Assembly (NCBI GenBank): GCA_025924815.1
Contig: JAICHQ010000006.1
Location: 1 to 64,000 of the forward strand
DNA: 64,000 bases
Origin: Nocardioides sp.
Lineage (GTDB): Bacteria > Actinomycetota > Actinomycetes > Propionibacteriales > Nocardioidaceae
Direction of reading: 5' to 3'
Each line of letters opens with the position of its first letter. Within the stretch, counting starts at the first letter, position 1. The translations under genes and the position numbers were made by a program. A model generated the notes under the pieces. It had not been told where the DNA came from and made no database searches. It saw only the letters and a program-made list of their open reading frames with translations. Below are positions 36,616-46,111 of the stretch, in pieces.

Positions 36616-37476
36616 TCAGCCGGCGTGGTCCGAGGCGGTGACGAAGTCGATCAGCTCCTCGACCCGGCCGAGAAGCGCCGGCTCGCAGTCGGCGTACGAC
36701 GCGACCCGCGACAGGATCTGCCGCCAGGCGCGAGCCAGGTCGGCCTGGTCGGCGTGGGGCCAGCCGAGGACCTCGCAGACGCCGTGCTTCCACTCGACGT
36801 CACGAGGGACGTCCGGCCATGCGCTCAGGCCGAGGCGGTCCGGCTTCACGCCCGCCCAGACGTCGACGAACGGGTGACCGACCACCAGCACGTGCTCGCC
36901 GATACCGGAGCGACGTACGTCGTCGGCGATCCGGCTCTCCTTCGAGCCCGGCACGAGGTGGTCGACCAGCACCCCCACCCGGCGCCCACGGGCGGGTCCG
37001 AAGGAGTGCAGCTGCGCGACCAGGTCGTCGACGCCGCCGAGATGCTCGACCACCACGCCCTCGACGCGCAGGTCGTCGCCCCAGACCTTCTCGACGAGCT
37101 CCGCGTCGTGACGTCCCTCGACGAAGATCCGGCTCTCACGCGCCACGCGGGCCCGGTCGCCGCGCACGGCCACCGAGCCCGAGGCCGTACGCCGGTCGGC
37201 CGCCGGCACCGGGCGCGTCACCGGTGGGGTCAGCACCACCGGGCGGCCCTCGAGCAGGAACCCGGGGCCGAGGGGGAACCCGCGGCGCCGGCCGCGACGG
37301 TCCTCCAGGGTGAGGGTGCCGAGGTCGCGGTCGACGCCGACGATCTCACCGCAGAAGTCGGTCGTCACCTCCTCGACCACAAGGCCGAGGGTGGCGTCGG
37401 CCGGGGTGGCGCGTCCACGCGGGGGCGTGCGCCAGTCGGAGGCGAGCACGTCCGGTCCGTACCGGTCCGAGGTCAC
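36616..37476 (-). CDS. DUF3097 protein with TOPRIM-like segment
   Basis: 286 residues matching actinobacterial DUF3097: RYGPDVLASDWRTP at the start, an RNA-binding-like beta-rich N-terminal part, and RIFVEGRHDAELVEKVWGDDLR followed by VGVLVDHLVPGSKE, which resemble TOPRIM acidic motifs. No function is known. GTG 37476 lies 6 nt after TAGCGT. Confidence 0.85.
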   Translation of the reverse strand: MTSDRYGPDVLASDWRTPPRGRATPADATLGLVVEEVTTDFCGEIVGVDRDLGTLTLEDRRGRRRGFPLGPGFLLEGRPVVLTPPVTRPVPAADRRTASGSVAVRGDRARVARESRIFVEGRHDAELVEKVWGDDLRVEGVVVEHLGGVDDLVAQLHSFGPARGRRVGVLVDHLVPGSKESRIADDVRRSGIGEHVLVVGHPFVDVWAGVKPDRLGLSAWPDVPRDVEWKHGVCEVLGWPHADQADLARAWRQILSRVASYADCEPALLGRVEELIDFVTASDHAG

Positions 37477-37526
37477 CGGTCCACGCTAGGAGCAGGCGGG
37501 GTGGCCGACGTCGAGGCGCGCCGGGG

Positions 37527-37808
37527 TCAGCCCTCGGCGTCGTCGGAGTCGGAGGACGCCGCGCCGGATGACGCGTCGGCCGCGCCGCCTCCCCCCTGGG
37601 CGGCGTCCTCCGACCCGCCGCTCGAGCTGTTGCTCGCGCCGTCTCGAGCGGTGTCCTTCAAGATGTCGTCGGGCACGTCGTCGCCGGCCGGTTGCGCGAG
37701 CGGGTTGTCCTCGCTCGACCGGAGATCCTCCGGCAGCTGCTCCTCGGACACCGACAGCGGTCCGTCGTCGGTGCTGTCGGACTCGGGCTCCGACGACTGG
37801 TTGCTCAT
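37527..37808 (-). CDS. Small acidic low-complexity protein
   Basis: 93 residues, very rich in Ser, Asp, Glu and Gly, without Trp or Cys, so likely disordered. The only ordered-looking part is LSVSEEQLPEDLRSSEDNPLA. TAGAAC stands 7 nt before the ATG, which supports expression. No function can be given. Confidence 0.55.
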   Translation of the reverse strand: MSNQSSEPESDSTDDGPLSVSEEQLPEDLRSSEDNPLAQPAGDDVPDDILKDTARDGASNSSSGGSEDAAQGGGGAADASSGAASSDSDDAEG

Positions 37809-37864
37809 GTCGACCGTTCTATGCGCAGCCGTCGTGGGGCGCACCACCCGGAGGGGTGTGGCAG

Positions 37865-38716
37865 TCAGATCAGGGGGAGCCGGCGGACGCCGGGCGGCAG
37901 CTGCGCGAACCCACGCACGACCGCGTGGCGGAGGGCTTCGCGGGGGAACGGCCACTCGCCCTCCGCGAGCGCGCGGTCGACCGGCACGCCCGAGGCGGCC
38001 AGGTCCTGCACGACCTGGGCGGCGATCGCGATGTCCTGGCGCTGCTGCTCGACGAAGTCGCGGTCGACCAGCGCCCCGTGACCGGGGACGACGACGGTTC
38101 CGGGCCCGATCAGGCCGAGCACGACGTCGAGCGTGCCCGGCCACTCCAACGGGTGGCAGTCGTCGCCGTACGCCGGGGGGCCGCTCTCCTCGACCAGGTC
38201 GCCGGCCAGCAGGACGTCGGCGTCGGGCACCCGGATCACCGCGTCGCCGGCGGTGTGCCCCCGCCCCGGGTGGACCAGCTCGACCTGCCGGTCGCCGAGG
38301 TCGAGCACGCGCACCGAGGAGAACGTGTGGTCGGCCGCCACGACCCGCGTCTCGAGCACCTCGTCGAGGTGCGGGTCGTCGTGCCCCTCGCCGAACCGCT
38401 CCCTGGCCCGCTCGCCGGCCTCGACGGTGCGCTCGGCGGCGACCTCGTGGGCGTGGATCGGGACCGCGCCGAAGGCCGCACGGAACGCGCCGTTGCCGAA
38501 GGTGTGGTCGAAGTGCTCGTGGGTGTTCACCACGGCCGTGACCTCGCCGACCCCGAGGTCGCGCACCTGGACGACGATGGCCCGGGCCGCCCGCTCCGAG
38601 CCCTGGGTGTCCACGACCACCAGACCCGCCGAGCCGCCGACCAGGCAGACGTTGAGGTCGTACCACTCCTGACGGGCCACCCACACCCGGTCCGCCACCT
38701 CCACGAACGCCGTCAC
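37865..38716 (-). CDS. Metallo-beta-lactamase-fold hydrolase
   Basis: 283 residues. The metal motif HEHFDH ([12 protein letters not shown]), then later HTAGDAV, the Asp in LLAGDLVEE and [10 protein letters not shown] complete the binuclear site. The closest broad type is the quinoprotein-relay/glyoxalase II-like MBL group; substrate not predictable. GTG 38716 lies 7 nt after TAGGGT. Divergent from hrcA. Confidence 0.88.
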   Translation of the reverse strand: MTAFVEVADRVWVARQEWYDLNVCLVGGSAGLVVVDTQGSERAARAIVVQVRDLGVGEVTAVVNTHEHFDHTFGNGAFRAAFGAVPIHAHEVAAERTVEAGERARERFGEGHDDPHLDEVLETRVVAADHTFSSVRVLDLGDRQVELVHPGRGHTAGDAVIRVPDADVLLAGDLVEESGPPAYGDDCHPLEWPGTLDVVLGLIGPGTVVVPGHGALVDRDFVEQQRQDIAIAAQVVQDLAASGVPVDRALAEGEWPFPREALRHAVVRGFAQLPPGVRRLPLI

Positions 38717-38735
38717 CCCGGCGACCCTAGTAGGC

Positions 38736-38762
38736 TTGGCACTCCGGCCCGGTGAGTGCCAG
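38736..38762 (+). promoter_or_regulatory. CIRCE operator of hrcA-dnaJ, with overlapping -10 box
   Basis: TTGGCACTC (38736-38744), nine bases, then GAGTGCCAG (38754-38762) match the CIRCE inverted repeat bound by HrcA. TAGGCT (38731-38736) immediately before it is a likely -10, putting the transcription start inside the operator, about 75 nt before hrcA. This predicts heat-controlled autorepression. Confidence 0.88.
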
Positions 38763-38816
38763 CCGGATGCTCGGCGGCTCGGGGCCGGTCGTGCAGGGCG
38801 CGACGAGGAGGTGGCG

Positions 38817-39833
38817 ATGCAGGACGAACGCCGTCACGCCGTGCTGCGCGCGATCGTCGAGGACTACGTCGCCACTCAGGAGCCGGTCGGCTCCAAGGCG
38901 CTCGTCGAGAGGCACGGGCTGGGCGTCTCGCCGGCCACCGTGCGCAACGACATGGCCGTCCTGGAGGAGGAGGGGCTGATCACCCAGCCGCACACCAGCG
39001 CCGGCCGCATCCCCACCGACAAGGGCTACCGCCTCTTCGTCGACCGGCTGACCACGATCAAGCCGATGACGACCGCCGAGCGACGGGCGATCGCCACCAT
39101 CCTCGACGGTGCCGTCGACCTCGACGACGTCGTCCAGCGGTCGGTGCGGCTGCTGGCCCAGCTGACCCACCAGGTCGCGATCGTGCAGTACCCCACGCTC
39201 TCGCGGTCGACGGTGCGGCACGTCGAGCTGGTCGCGCTCGCCCCGACCCGGCTGATGGTGATCGTGATCTTGAGCTCGGGACGGGTGGAGCAGCGCCTGG
39301 TCGACCTGGCCGTGACGGTCGCCGACGACGACGTCGCCGATCTCCGTGGGCGTCTCGCCGCCGCCGTCAACGGGCAGGTCATCGCCGACGCGGCGGCCGA
39401 GCTCGGTGCCCTGGAGGCTCCGTCCGGCGACCTGGGGGTCCAGGCAGCGGTCATCGACGTCCTGGTCGAGGCCATGTCCGACCACCGCTCCTCCGAGCGG
39501 GTCGCCGTCGGGGGCGCTGCCAACCTGGCCAGGTTCGGCGACAGCTTCGAGGTGTCAGTGCGTCCCCTCCTCGAGGCCCTCGAGGAGCACGTGGTGCTGC
39601 TCAAGCTGATCGGCGAGGCCCAGACCGGCGGCCTGGTCACGGTCCGGATCGGTCACGAGGGCCCCTACCAGGAGTTCGCCAGCACGAGCGTGGTCTCGAC
39701 CGGCTACGGGCCGGGCGACGAGGCCGTCGGCAACCTGGGGGTCGTGGGCCCAACCCGCATGGACTACCCGGGAACGATGGCGGCGGTCCGCGCGGTCGCC
39801 CGCTACGTCTCCCGCATCCTCGACGAGGCATAG
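38817..39833 (+). CDS. hrcA: Heat-inducible transcriptional repressor HrcA
   Basis: 338 residues. Winged-helix DNA-binding N-terminus ([22 protein letters not shown], then [16 protein letters not shown]), followed by the GAF-like and dimerisation domains typical of HrcA. ATG 38817 has AGGAGG 5-6 nt upstream. HrcA represses chaperone genes by binding CIRCE, which stands upstream. dnaJ follows 14 bp later. Confidence 0.96.
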   Translation: MQDERRHAVLRAIVEDYVATQEPVGSKALVERHGLGVSPATVRNDMAVLEEEGLITQPHTSAGRIPTDKGYRLFVDRLTTIKPMTTAERRAIATILDGAVDLDDVVQRSVRLLAQLTHQVAIVQYPTLSRSTVRHVELVALAPTRLMVIVILSSGRVEQRLVDLAVTVADDDVADLRGRLAAAVNGQVIADAAAELGALEAPSGDLGVQAAVIDVLVEAMSDHRSSERVAVGGAANLARFGDSFEVSVRPLLEALEEHVVLLKLIGEAQTGGLVTVRIGHEGPYQEFASTSVVSTGYGPGDEAVGNLGVVGPTRMDYPGTMAAVRAVARYVSRILDEA

Positions 39834-39847
39834 GAGCCTTCTGCCAG

Positions 39848-41017
39848 ATGTCCGCTGATCCCGATCTGTACGAGGTGCTCGGCGTGCCCCGCGACGCCGA
39901 CGCCGACGCGATCAAGAAGGCCTACCGCCGGCTGGCGCGCCAGCTGCACCCCGACGTCAACCCCGATCCGGCGACCCAGGACCGGTTCAAGGAGGTCTCG
40001 CGCGCCTACGAGGTGCTCAGCGACCCCCAGAAGCGGGCGGCGTACGACCGCGGCGGAGACGTGTTCGGCGGGGCCGGCGGCTTCGGGGCCGGGTTCTCCT
40101 TCACCGACATCATGGACGCCTTCTTCGGAGGCCAGGGCGGCGGCGCAGGTCGCGGTCCGCGCCCGCGCAGCCACCGCGGCCAGGACGCGTTGATCCGGAT
40201 GGAGGCGTCGCTGGCGGAGGCGGCGTTCGGCGTCTCCCGCGAGCTCAAGGTCGACACCGCCGTGCTGTGCACGACCTGCAACGGCGAGGGAGCCGCGCCC
40301 GGAACCTACCCGGTGCCCTGCGAGACCTGCCGCGGCACGGGCGAGGTGGCCCACGTCCAGCGGTCCTTCCTGGGTGAGATCCGCACGCTGCGACCGTGCG
40401 CGGCGTGCCGCGGCTTCGGCACCCTGATTCCCGACCCCTGCCGCGAATGCTCCGGCGACGGCCGGGTGCGGGCGCGCCGCTCCATCACGGTGAAGATCCC
40501 GGGCGGCGTCGACACCGGCACGCGCGTCCAGCTGGCCGGACAGGGCGAGGTCGGCCCGGGCGGCGGTCCTCCGGGAGACCTCTACGTCGAGGTGCACGTC
40601 ACCCCGCACCCGGTCTTCACCCGGGACGGCACGACGTTGCACTGCACGGTGACCGTGCCGATGACCGCGGCCGCGCTCGGCACCACGCTCACCCTCCCGA
40701 CGCTGGAGGCCGACGTCGAGTCCGGCGCGGGCAGCGGCGTCGAGACGTCGTTCGAGCTCGACCTGAAGCCCGGCACCCAGTCGGGCAGCGAGCACACCTT
40801 CCGCGGCCGCGGGGTCCCCGGTCTCCGCGGTGGCCGAGGCGATCTCGTCGTGACCGTCGCCGTCGAGACTCCGACGCGGCTCGACCCCCGGCAGGAGGAG
40901 CTCCTGCGCGAGCTGGCCGCGATCCGGGACGAGGAGAAGCCCGACGGGAGGCTCGGCCAGGACCGACCCTCGGGCTCGGTCTTCGGACGCATCCGCGACG
41001 CGTTCAACCCGCATTGA
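39848..41017 (+). CDS. dnaJ: Chaperone DnaJ (second actinobacterial type, hrcA-linked)
   Basis: 389 residues. J domain with HPD in [10 protein letters not shown], a Gly/Phe-rich linker (about 75-105), four zinc-finger repeats ([32 protein letters not shown]) and the C-terminal substrate-binding domain. It stimulates DnaK ATPase. Linked to hrcA, this is the DnaJ2 type; a DnaK-linked copy is usually elsewhere. Confidence 0.96.
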   Translation: MSADPDLYEVLGVPRDADADAIKKAYRRLARQLHPDVNPDPATQDRFKEVSRAYEVLSDPQKRAAYDRGGDVFGGAGGFGAGFSFTDIMDAFFGGQGGGAGRGPRPRSHRGQDALIRMEASLAEAAFGVSRELKVDTAVLCTTCNGEGAAPGTYPVPCETCRGTGEVAHVQRSFLGEIRTLRPCAACRGFGTLIPDPCRECSGDGRVRARRSITVKIPGGVDTGTRVQLAGQGEVGPGGGPPGDLYVEVHVTPHPVFTRDGTTLHCTVTVPMTAAALGTTLTLPTLEADVESGAGSGVETSFELDLKPGTQSGSEHTFRGRGVPGLRGGRGDLVVTVAVETPTRLDPRQEELLRELAAIRDEEKPDGRLGQDRPSGSVFGRIRDAFNPH

Positions 41018-41029
41018 GGTCCGGCTCCG

Positions 41030-41770
41030 ATGTCGCTGCCGATCCACTGGGTCGCGTCGCTGGCCGGCAGCCGGGTGGGGGACCGGATCACGGTCGAGGG
41101 TGACGAGGCGCACCACGCGGTCGCCGTACGCCGGCTCCGCGTCGGCGAGGCGCTCGTGCTGACCGACGGAGCGGGCACCCGGGTCACGGGCACGGTCGCC
41201 GAGACCGGGAAGCGCCGACTCGTCGTCACCGCCGACGAGGTCGAGAGCGTGCCGGAGCCCGGGCCACGGTTCACCGTCGTCCAGGCCGTCCCGAAGGGCG
41301 ACCGCGGCGAGCTCGCCGTCGAGGTGCTGACCGAGATCGGCGTGGCCACGATCGTGCCGTGGACTGCGGCGCGCTCGGTGCCGGTCTGGCGGGGGGACCG
41401 GGCGGCGAAGGCGCTCACGCGGTGGCGGACGACCGCACGGGAGGCTGCCAAGCAGGCGCGGCGCGCATGGTTCCCGGAGGTCGTCGACCCGGCGTCCACC
41501 GAGGAGGTCGCCCGTCTGCTCGCCCGGGCCGACCTGGCGCTCGTCCTCCACGAGGACGCCGACGCGTCCCTACGCTCCCTGGAGCTCCCGGCCGAGGGGT
41601 CGGTCGTCGTGGTGGTCGGCCCGGAGGGCGGGCTGACCGAGGACGAGGTCGGCGCGTTCACGGCGGCCGGTGCGCACGCCGTACGCCTGGGGGTCGAGGT
41701 GCTGCGCACCTCGACCGCGGGACTCGCCGCGGTCTCCGCCCTGCTGGCGCGCACACCCCGTTGGCGGTGA
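41030..41770 (+). CDS. rsmE: 16S rRNA (uracil-1498-N3)-methyltransferase
   Basis: 246 residues. SPOUT-class fold: EAHHAVAVRRLRVGE in the PUA-like N-terminal part, AVPKGDRGELAVEVLTEIGV, and the SAM-binding knot VVVVGPEGGLTEDEV followed by LGVEVLRTSTA. It methylates U1498 of 16S rRNA. Order dnaJ-rsmE is standard in bacteria. Confidence 0.95.
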   Translation: MSLPIHWVASLAGSRVGDRITVEGDEAHHAVAVRRLRVGEALVLTDGAGTRVTGTVAETGKRRLVVTADEVESVPEPGPRFTVVQAVPKGDRGELAVEVLTEIGVATIVPWTAARSVPVWRGDRAAKALTRWRTTAREAAKQARRAWFPEVVDPASTEEVARLLARADLALVLHEDADASLRSLELPAEGSVVVVVGPEGGLTEDEVGAFTAAGAHAVRLGVEVLRTSTAGLAAVSALLARTPRWR

Positions 41771-41776
41771 GGACGG

Positions 41777-42838
41777 CTACTTCACCGTGATGACCCGGGT
41801 GTCGACCTCGGGTCTGTTGCGGCCGGACGGGTCGTCGTTCTGTGCCACCAGGGTGTACGTCCCCGGCGTCACCTTCGACAGGTCGAGGGTGACCTGCCAC
41901 GGGAACAGCTTGTCGGCGTAGGTTCCGCCGATGGTCGCTCGGGTCAGGAAGTGCTTCCCGTCGCGCCGGAGGAACACAGCCACGCTGCCCTCGAAGGCGT
42001 TGTTCACGCCGGTGACGTGCAGCTTCCCGGACACCACGTCGCCCTCGTTCGGGTTGGAGATGCTGACGTGCGAGAGGGTCGCGAGCACCTTGCCCTGGGC
42101 GATCGGCTCGGACGTCGGGACGCCGAGCACACGGTCGACCGGAGTGCCGTGCCGGATGAACTGCACGGGCAACCGGGTGTGGAAGGCGGCTTGGAGTGTG
42201 TACACCACCTGCTGCACCGCTGCCCTCGCGTCGTCCGGGGTCATCCCGGCGGGGCGGTCCGCGGGCGCCGTGGCAGAGGGGGTCACGAAGATGGCGCCGG
42301 CATCCGGGTTGACCTTGGCGCCCTTCAGCCATCCCCGTTGCCAGGCGGTCGAGTAGTCGGGGTCGAGCGGTGTGGACTCGAGGTCGTCGACGGCGAGCGC
42401 GGCGACCGGCTCCGAGGTGGGTCCCCGGTGGAACTCCCGGAAGAGGACGGGTCTGCCCTTCGGGTCGGCGCCGACGTAGTAGACGGCGTACGCCGTGGTC
42501 TCGGTCCCCCCCGTGGCCGACGTCGGGAGACCACTCGCGGTGTCGGTCGCCGTCGCGGTCGTCGGGTGGAGCGAGCTGCCGGGGTCGGTGGCCGGCCCGA
42601 GGCTCGTGTTCTTGTCGATCGACATCGAGGCGACGTAGGCGGTGACGCCGATCACCGCCGCGGTCGCCACGATCCCCACGGCGGCGTGCCAGGAACGCGA
42701 GCGGGACATGGGGACCACCTTCGGGCGGGGGTGCACCGACACCCGGAGCTCGTCGAGCCGGCTGTCGGGGTCGATGTCGGACACCGCGTCGGACAGCAGC
42801 CGTCGCAGCCGCGCCTCGTCGTCGACACGGTCGTTCAT
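41777..42838 (-). CDS. Membrane-anchored GerMN-like/Gmad2 protein, partner of a sigma factor
   Basis: 353 residues. A short cytoplasmic start, one membrane helix (AVGIVATAAVIGVTAYVA, about 52-69), a GerMN-like domain (AYAVYYVGADPKGRPVLFREFH through PVQFIRHGTPVDRVLGV) and a C-terminal Gmad2 Ig-like domain (SISNPNEGDVVSGKLHVTG). Topology is like an anti-sigma factor with an extracytoplasmic sensor. ATGA overlap with the sigma-factor gene. Confidence 0.78.
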   Translation of the reverse strand: MNDRVDDEARLRRLLSDAVSDIDPDSRLDELRVSVHPRPKVVPMSRSRSWHAAVGIVATAAVIGVTAYVASMSIDKNTSLGPATDPGSSLHPTTATATDTASGLPTSATGGTETTAYAVYYVGADPKGRPVLFREFHRGPTSEPVAALAVDDLESTPLDPDYSTAWQRGWLKGAKVNPDAGAIFVTPSATAPADRPAGMTPDDARAAVQQVVYTLQAAFHTRLPVQFIRHGTPVDRVLGVPTSEPIAQGKVLATLSHVSISNPNEGDVVSGKLHVTGVNNAFEGSVAVFLRRDGKHFLTRATIGGTYADKLFPWQVTLDLSKVTPGTYTLVAQNDDPSGRNRPEVDTRVITVK

Positions 42839-43374
42839 CGCGTTTCCTCCAGGGCCGGTCCGAGGTCTGCGCGCAGGGCGGCTGCACCACGGGAGGCGTG
42901 GCTCTTGACCGCGCCACGGCTGATCCCGAGCAGGTCGGCGATCTCGGCCTCGGAGAGGTCGAGGTAGTAGCGCAGCACCAGCACCTCGCGCTGGCGGCGC
43001 GAGAGCCGGTGCAGGGCGTCGAGCACCGTCGCGCGCCGAGCCAGGTCGTAGGTCGCTTGGTCGGCACCCGCCGCGGGCTCCGGCGGCATCTCGCGGTCGG
43101 CGTGCCGCCGCACGACCCCGAGGTGTCGCAGGTGCGACCGGGAGCGGTTGACGACGCTCCGGCGGAGGTAGGCCAGCGCCTTGTCGGGGTCGTGCAGTCG
43201 GTTCCACTTCGCGTGCACCGCGAGGAAGCAGTCCTGCACTATCTCCTCGGCGGTGCCCACGTCGTGGACCAGGAGCACGGCGAGGCGGACCAGCTGCCGG
43301 AAATGGGCGGCGTACAGCAGCTCGAGCGCCTCGTCGGCGCTCCAGCCGGACGGCCGGCTCCGGGTCGGAGCCAT
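42835..43374 (-). CDS. ECF RNA polymerase sigma factor, SigE family
   Basis: 179 residues. Region 2: LLYAAHFRQLVRLAVLLV and AEEIVQDCFLAVHAKW; region 4: LSRRQREVLVLRYYLDLSEAEIADLLGISRGAVKSHASR. The same SigE-type plan as the gene at 2614-3099, with a coupled membrane partner gene. Inserted between rsmE and hinT. Its promoter shares a motif with the other sigma operon. Confidence 0.92.
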   Translation of the reverse strand: MAPTRSRPSGWSADEALELLYAAHFRQLVRLAVLLVHDVGTAEEIVQDCFLAVHAKWNRLHDPDKALAYLRRSVVNRSRSHLRHLGVVRRHADREMPPEPAAGADQATYDLARRATVLDALHRLSRRQREVLVLRYYLDLSEAEIADLLGISRGAVKSHASRGAAALRADLGPALEETR

Positions 43375-43409
43375 CAGCCGGACCTCCGCATGTCCGATCA
43401 CGCTAGTAG

Positions 43410-43435
43410 CACGTCCCGCCGGCCCGGCCGGTTTA
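43410..43435 (-). promoter_or_regulatory. Putative autoregulated ECF-type promoter of the second sigma operon
   Basis: Minus strand TAAACCGGC (43435-43427), 13 nt, then CGTG (43413-43410), 36 nt before the sigma-factor start. It matches the promoter-like motif before the sigma gene at 3099 in sequence, spacing and position. Confidence 0.6.
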
Positions 43436-43473
43436 CCTGCCGGGCCGTCGAGCTGTCGTGCGAGCATGGGCTG

Positions 43474-43812
43474 GTGAACGACTGCATCTTCTGCGGGATC
43501 CTGGCGGGGGAGATCCCCGCGGACGTCGTCGCCGAGAGCGAGACCGTGCTCGCCTTCCGCGACCGGAACCCGCAGGCGCCGTTGCACGTCCTGGTCATTC
43601 CGCGAACGCACGCGACGAACGTCGCCGAGCTCGCCGACCTCGAGCCGGAGACCGTGGCCGAGCTGGTCAGGGTCGCGCAGCGGGTCACCGCCGACGCCGG
43701 GTACGACAGCTATCGCCTCGTGGCCAACACCGGGGAGGACGCCGGACAGTCGGTCTTCCACACCCACCTGCACGTGCTGGCCGGGCGGACCCAGGCATGG
43801 CCCCCCGGCTGA
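43474..43812 (+). CDS. hinT: HIT family protein, HinT-like nucleoside phosphoramidase
   Basis: 112 residues. CIFCGILAGEIPADVV at the N-terminus and the histidine triad VFHTHLHVLAG near the C-terminus. HinT hydrolyses adenosine phosphoramidates and acyl-AMP. GTG 43474. The downstream copper monooxygenase start overlaps its 3' end by 16 bp. Confidence 0.95.
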   Translation: MNDCIFCGILAGEIPADVVAESETVLAFRDRNPQAPLHVLVIPRTHATNVAELADLEPETVAELVRVAQRVTADAGYDSYRLVANTGEDAGQSVFHTHLHVLAGRTQAWPPG

Positions 43813-44999
43813 CCGGTCGCACGGCGGCGGTGAGCGCGGCCGCGTTCGTGGCCGCGCTGGCCACGGTGCTGGCGCTCGTGGCGGCCTCGCGCGGCGGCCG
43901 GCCTGGGGCGGCGCCGCAGGTCCAGCCGACCGCGCCGGCCTCGTCGGCGCACCTGCCGACGCATCCCGTCGCCGCGGTGAAGCCCCGGCCGTTGCGAGCG
44001 GGGGAGAGCCGGATGGCGCTGCGGATGCCCGCCGCCTACCGACCGTCGGCGCCCGCCGGTGCCGGCACCGACGACTACCGCTGCTTCCTGCTCGACCTGC
44101 ATCTCACCGCTGACCGGTTCCTGACCGGCACCTTCGTCCGGCCCGGCGACCGGGCCGAGGTCCACCACGTGATCCTGTTCCGCGTCGACCCGGACCAGGT
44201 CTCGGCGGCCGAGCAGCTGGACGCCGGCGATCCTGGCCAGGGCTGGACGTGCTTCGGTGACAGCGGCCTGCCCAACAGCAACGACCTCGACAACGCGCCC
44301 TGGCTCGGCGCCTGGGCCCCCGGTGACCAGGAGTCCGTCGACGCGCCGGGGTACGGCGTACCGGTGCCGGCCGGGAGCCGCATCGTCATGCAGGTCCACT
44401 ACAACCTGCTCGCCGGCGACCGCCCGGACCGGTCCGCCGCCCTGCTGCGGCTCGCGTCGCCCTCGGCGCGTCTGACGCCGATCGAGACGATGCTCCTGCC
44501 GGCGCCAGTGGAGCTGCCGTGCCGTCCCGAGCACGCCGACGGTCCGCTCTGCGACCGCACCGCCTCCGTCGCCGACGTCGTGCACCGGTTCGGCGCCGTC
44601 GGCCGGACCGACGACCTCCTGAACTTCCTCTGCGGTCCGCAGAGGTCCTCGGAGATCACCTCGTGCGCACGCACCATCCGCGAGCCGACGACGATCCGGG
44701 CCGTCGCCGGGCACATGCACCTCCTCGGCCGCTGGATCAAGATCCAGGTCGACCCCGGTACTCCGCGCGCGCGGACGGTCCTCGACATCCCGCTGTGGAA
44801 CTTCGACGACCAGGCCGCCCAGCAGATCAGGCCGGTCTCGCTGCGGCCCGGCGACACGGTGAAGGTCACCTGCAGGCACGTGCAGTGGCTGCGCGACCAG
44901 CTGCCGGCGTTCCGCGGCCAGCCCGACCGCTACGTCGTGTGGGGCGAGGGCACCACCGACGAGATGTGCCTGGGGATCCTCGTCGTCACGCATCCCTGA
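43797..44999 (+). CDS. Membrane-anchored copper type II monooxygenase (PHM/DBH-like)
   Basis: 400 residues. A single N-terminal membrane anchor (VSAAAFVAALATVLALVAA), then two domains with the full copper ligand set of peptidylglycine hydroxylase/dopamine hydroxylase: His123-His124 (EVHHVILF) and His201 (QVHYNLL) for the first copper, His306 and His308 (GHMHLLGR) and Met390 (TDEMCLGIL) for the second. Several Cys pairs could form disulfides. Such enzymes hydroxylate aliphatic C-H bonds with O2 and a reductant; the bacterial substrate is unknown. Its position between hinT and phoH is an insertion into a conserved run. Confidence 0.82.
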   Translation: MAPRLTGRTAAVSAAAFVAALATVLALVAASRGGRPGAAPQVQPTAPASSAHLPTHPVAAVKPRPLRAGESRMALRMPAAYRPSAPAGAGTDDYRCFLLDLHLTADRFLTGTFVRPGDRAEVHHVILFRVDPDQVSAAEQLDAGDPGQGWTCFGDSGLPNSNDLDNAPWLGAWAPGDQESVDAPGYGVPVPAGSRIVMQVHYNLLAGDRPDRSAALLRLASPSARLTPIETMLLPAPVELPCRPEHADGPLCDRTASVADVVHRFGAVGRTDDLLNFLCGPQRSSEITSCARTIREPTTIRAVAGHMHLLGRWIKIQVDPGTPRARTVLDIPLWNFDDQAAQQIRPVSLRPGDTVKVTCRHVQWLRDQLPAFRGQPDRYVVWGEGTTDEMCLGILVVTHP

Positions 45000-45069
45000 T
45001 CGCCGTCGTACGCCGTCGAGGGCAAAGGGTTGGGTGCGAGGGGGTGGCCGCCCGTAGCATGTCGATGCG

Positions 45070-46098
45070 ATGACAGAGAGCCGACAGACCGACCAACCCC
45101 AGGGCGCCCGACACACCGTCGTGGTGCCCGGCAGCATCGACATGGTCCGCCTGCTCGGGCCCGGCGACTCTCATCTGGGGCTCATCGAGCGGTCCTTCGA
45201 CCTGCGGCTGCACGTGCGCGGCAACCGGATCACCCTCGAGGGCGAGCCCGGCGAGGTCGCCCTGGCCGAGCGGCTCCTGGACGAGCTGGTCACCTTGATC
45301 AGGTCCGGTCAGGGCATCAGCGACGAGACGGTCGAGCGGGTGCTGGCGATGCTGCGTGCCGAGACCACCGAGCGCCCGGCCGACGTGCTGTCGCTGAACA
45401 TCCTGAGCAACCGCGGCAGGTCCATCCGGCCCAAGACGCTCAACCAGAAGCGCTACGTCGACTCCATCGACAAGCACACGATCACCTTCGGCATCGGCCC
45501 GGCCGGCACCGGCAAGACCTACCTGGCGATGGCCAAGGCCGTCCAGGCGCTGCAGGCCAAGCAGGTCAACCGGATCATCCTGACCCGGCCCGCGGTCGAG
45601 GCCGGAGAGCGGCTCGGCTTCCTGCCCGGCACCCTGAGCGAGAAGATCGACCCCTACCTGCGGCCGCTCTACGACGCTTTGCACGACATGGTCGACCCCG
45701 ACTCGATCCCCAAGCTGCTGGCCGCGGGCACCATCGAGGTCGCACCGCTGGCGTTCATGCGGGGGCGGTCGCTCAACGACTCCTTCATCATCCTCGATGA
45801 GGCACAGAACACCTCGCCGGAGCAGATGAAGATGTTCCTGACCCGGCTCGGCTTCGGTTCCAAGATCGTGGTCACCGGCGACGTGACCCAGGTCGACCTG
45901 CCCGGCGGTGTGAAGTCCGGCCTGCGCGTCGTGCAGGGCATCCTCGAGGGGCTCGCCGACGTCTCGTTCCAGCGGCTGACCGCCCACGACGTCGTGCGAC
46001 ACAAGCTCGTGGGTCAGATCGTGGCGGCGTACGACGAGTTCGACGCCGGCCGGCCGCACGTCACCGGTGGCCGCTCCGCCGGCGACGACGCCAGGTGA
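45070..46098 (+). CDS. phoH: PhoH-like ATPase
   Basis: 342 residues. Walker A GPAGTGKTYLA, Walker B FIILDEAQN, and IVVTGDVTQVDLP. PhoH-like proteins are P-loop ATPases linked to RNA metabolism and usually stand before ybeY. TAGCAT (9 nt before the ATG) may act as promoter. ybeY follows 13 bp later, suggesting joint rRNA maturation. Confidence 0.95.
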   Translation: MTESRQTDQPQGARHTVVVPGSIDMVRLLGPGDSHLGLIERSFDLRLHVRGNRITLEGEPGEVALAERLLDELVTLIRSGQGISDETVERVLAMLRAETTERPADVLSLNILSNRGRSIRPKTLNQKRYVDSIDKHTITFGIGPAGTGKTYLAMAKAVQALQAKQVNRIILTRPAVEAGERLGFLPGTLSEKIDPYLRPLYDALHDMVDPDSIPKLLAAGTIEVAPLAFMRGRSLNDSFIILDEAQNTSPEQMKMFLTRLGFGSKIVVTGDVTQVDLPGGVKSGLRVVQGILEGLADVSFQRLTAHDVVRHKLVGQIVAAYDEFDAGRPHVTGGRSAGDDAR

Positions 46099-46111
46099 CC
46101 GGCGGCCCGCG

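Noticed and set aside
43375-43473. Riboswitch or ncRNA in the gap between the second sigma gene and hinT
   Set aside because: The 99 bp are explained by the ECF-like promoter and the hinT start; no conserved fold is evident.
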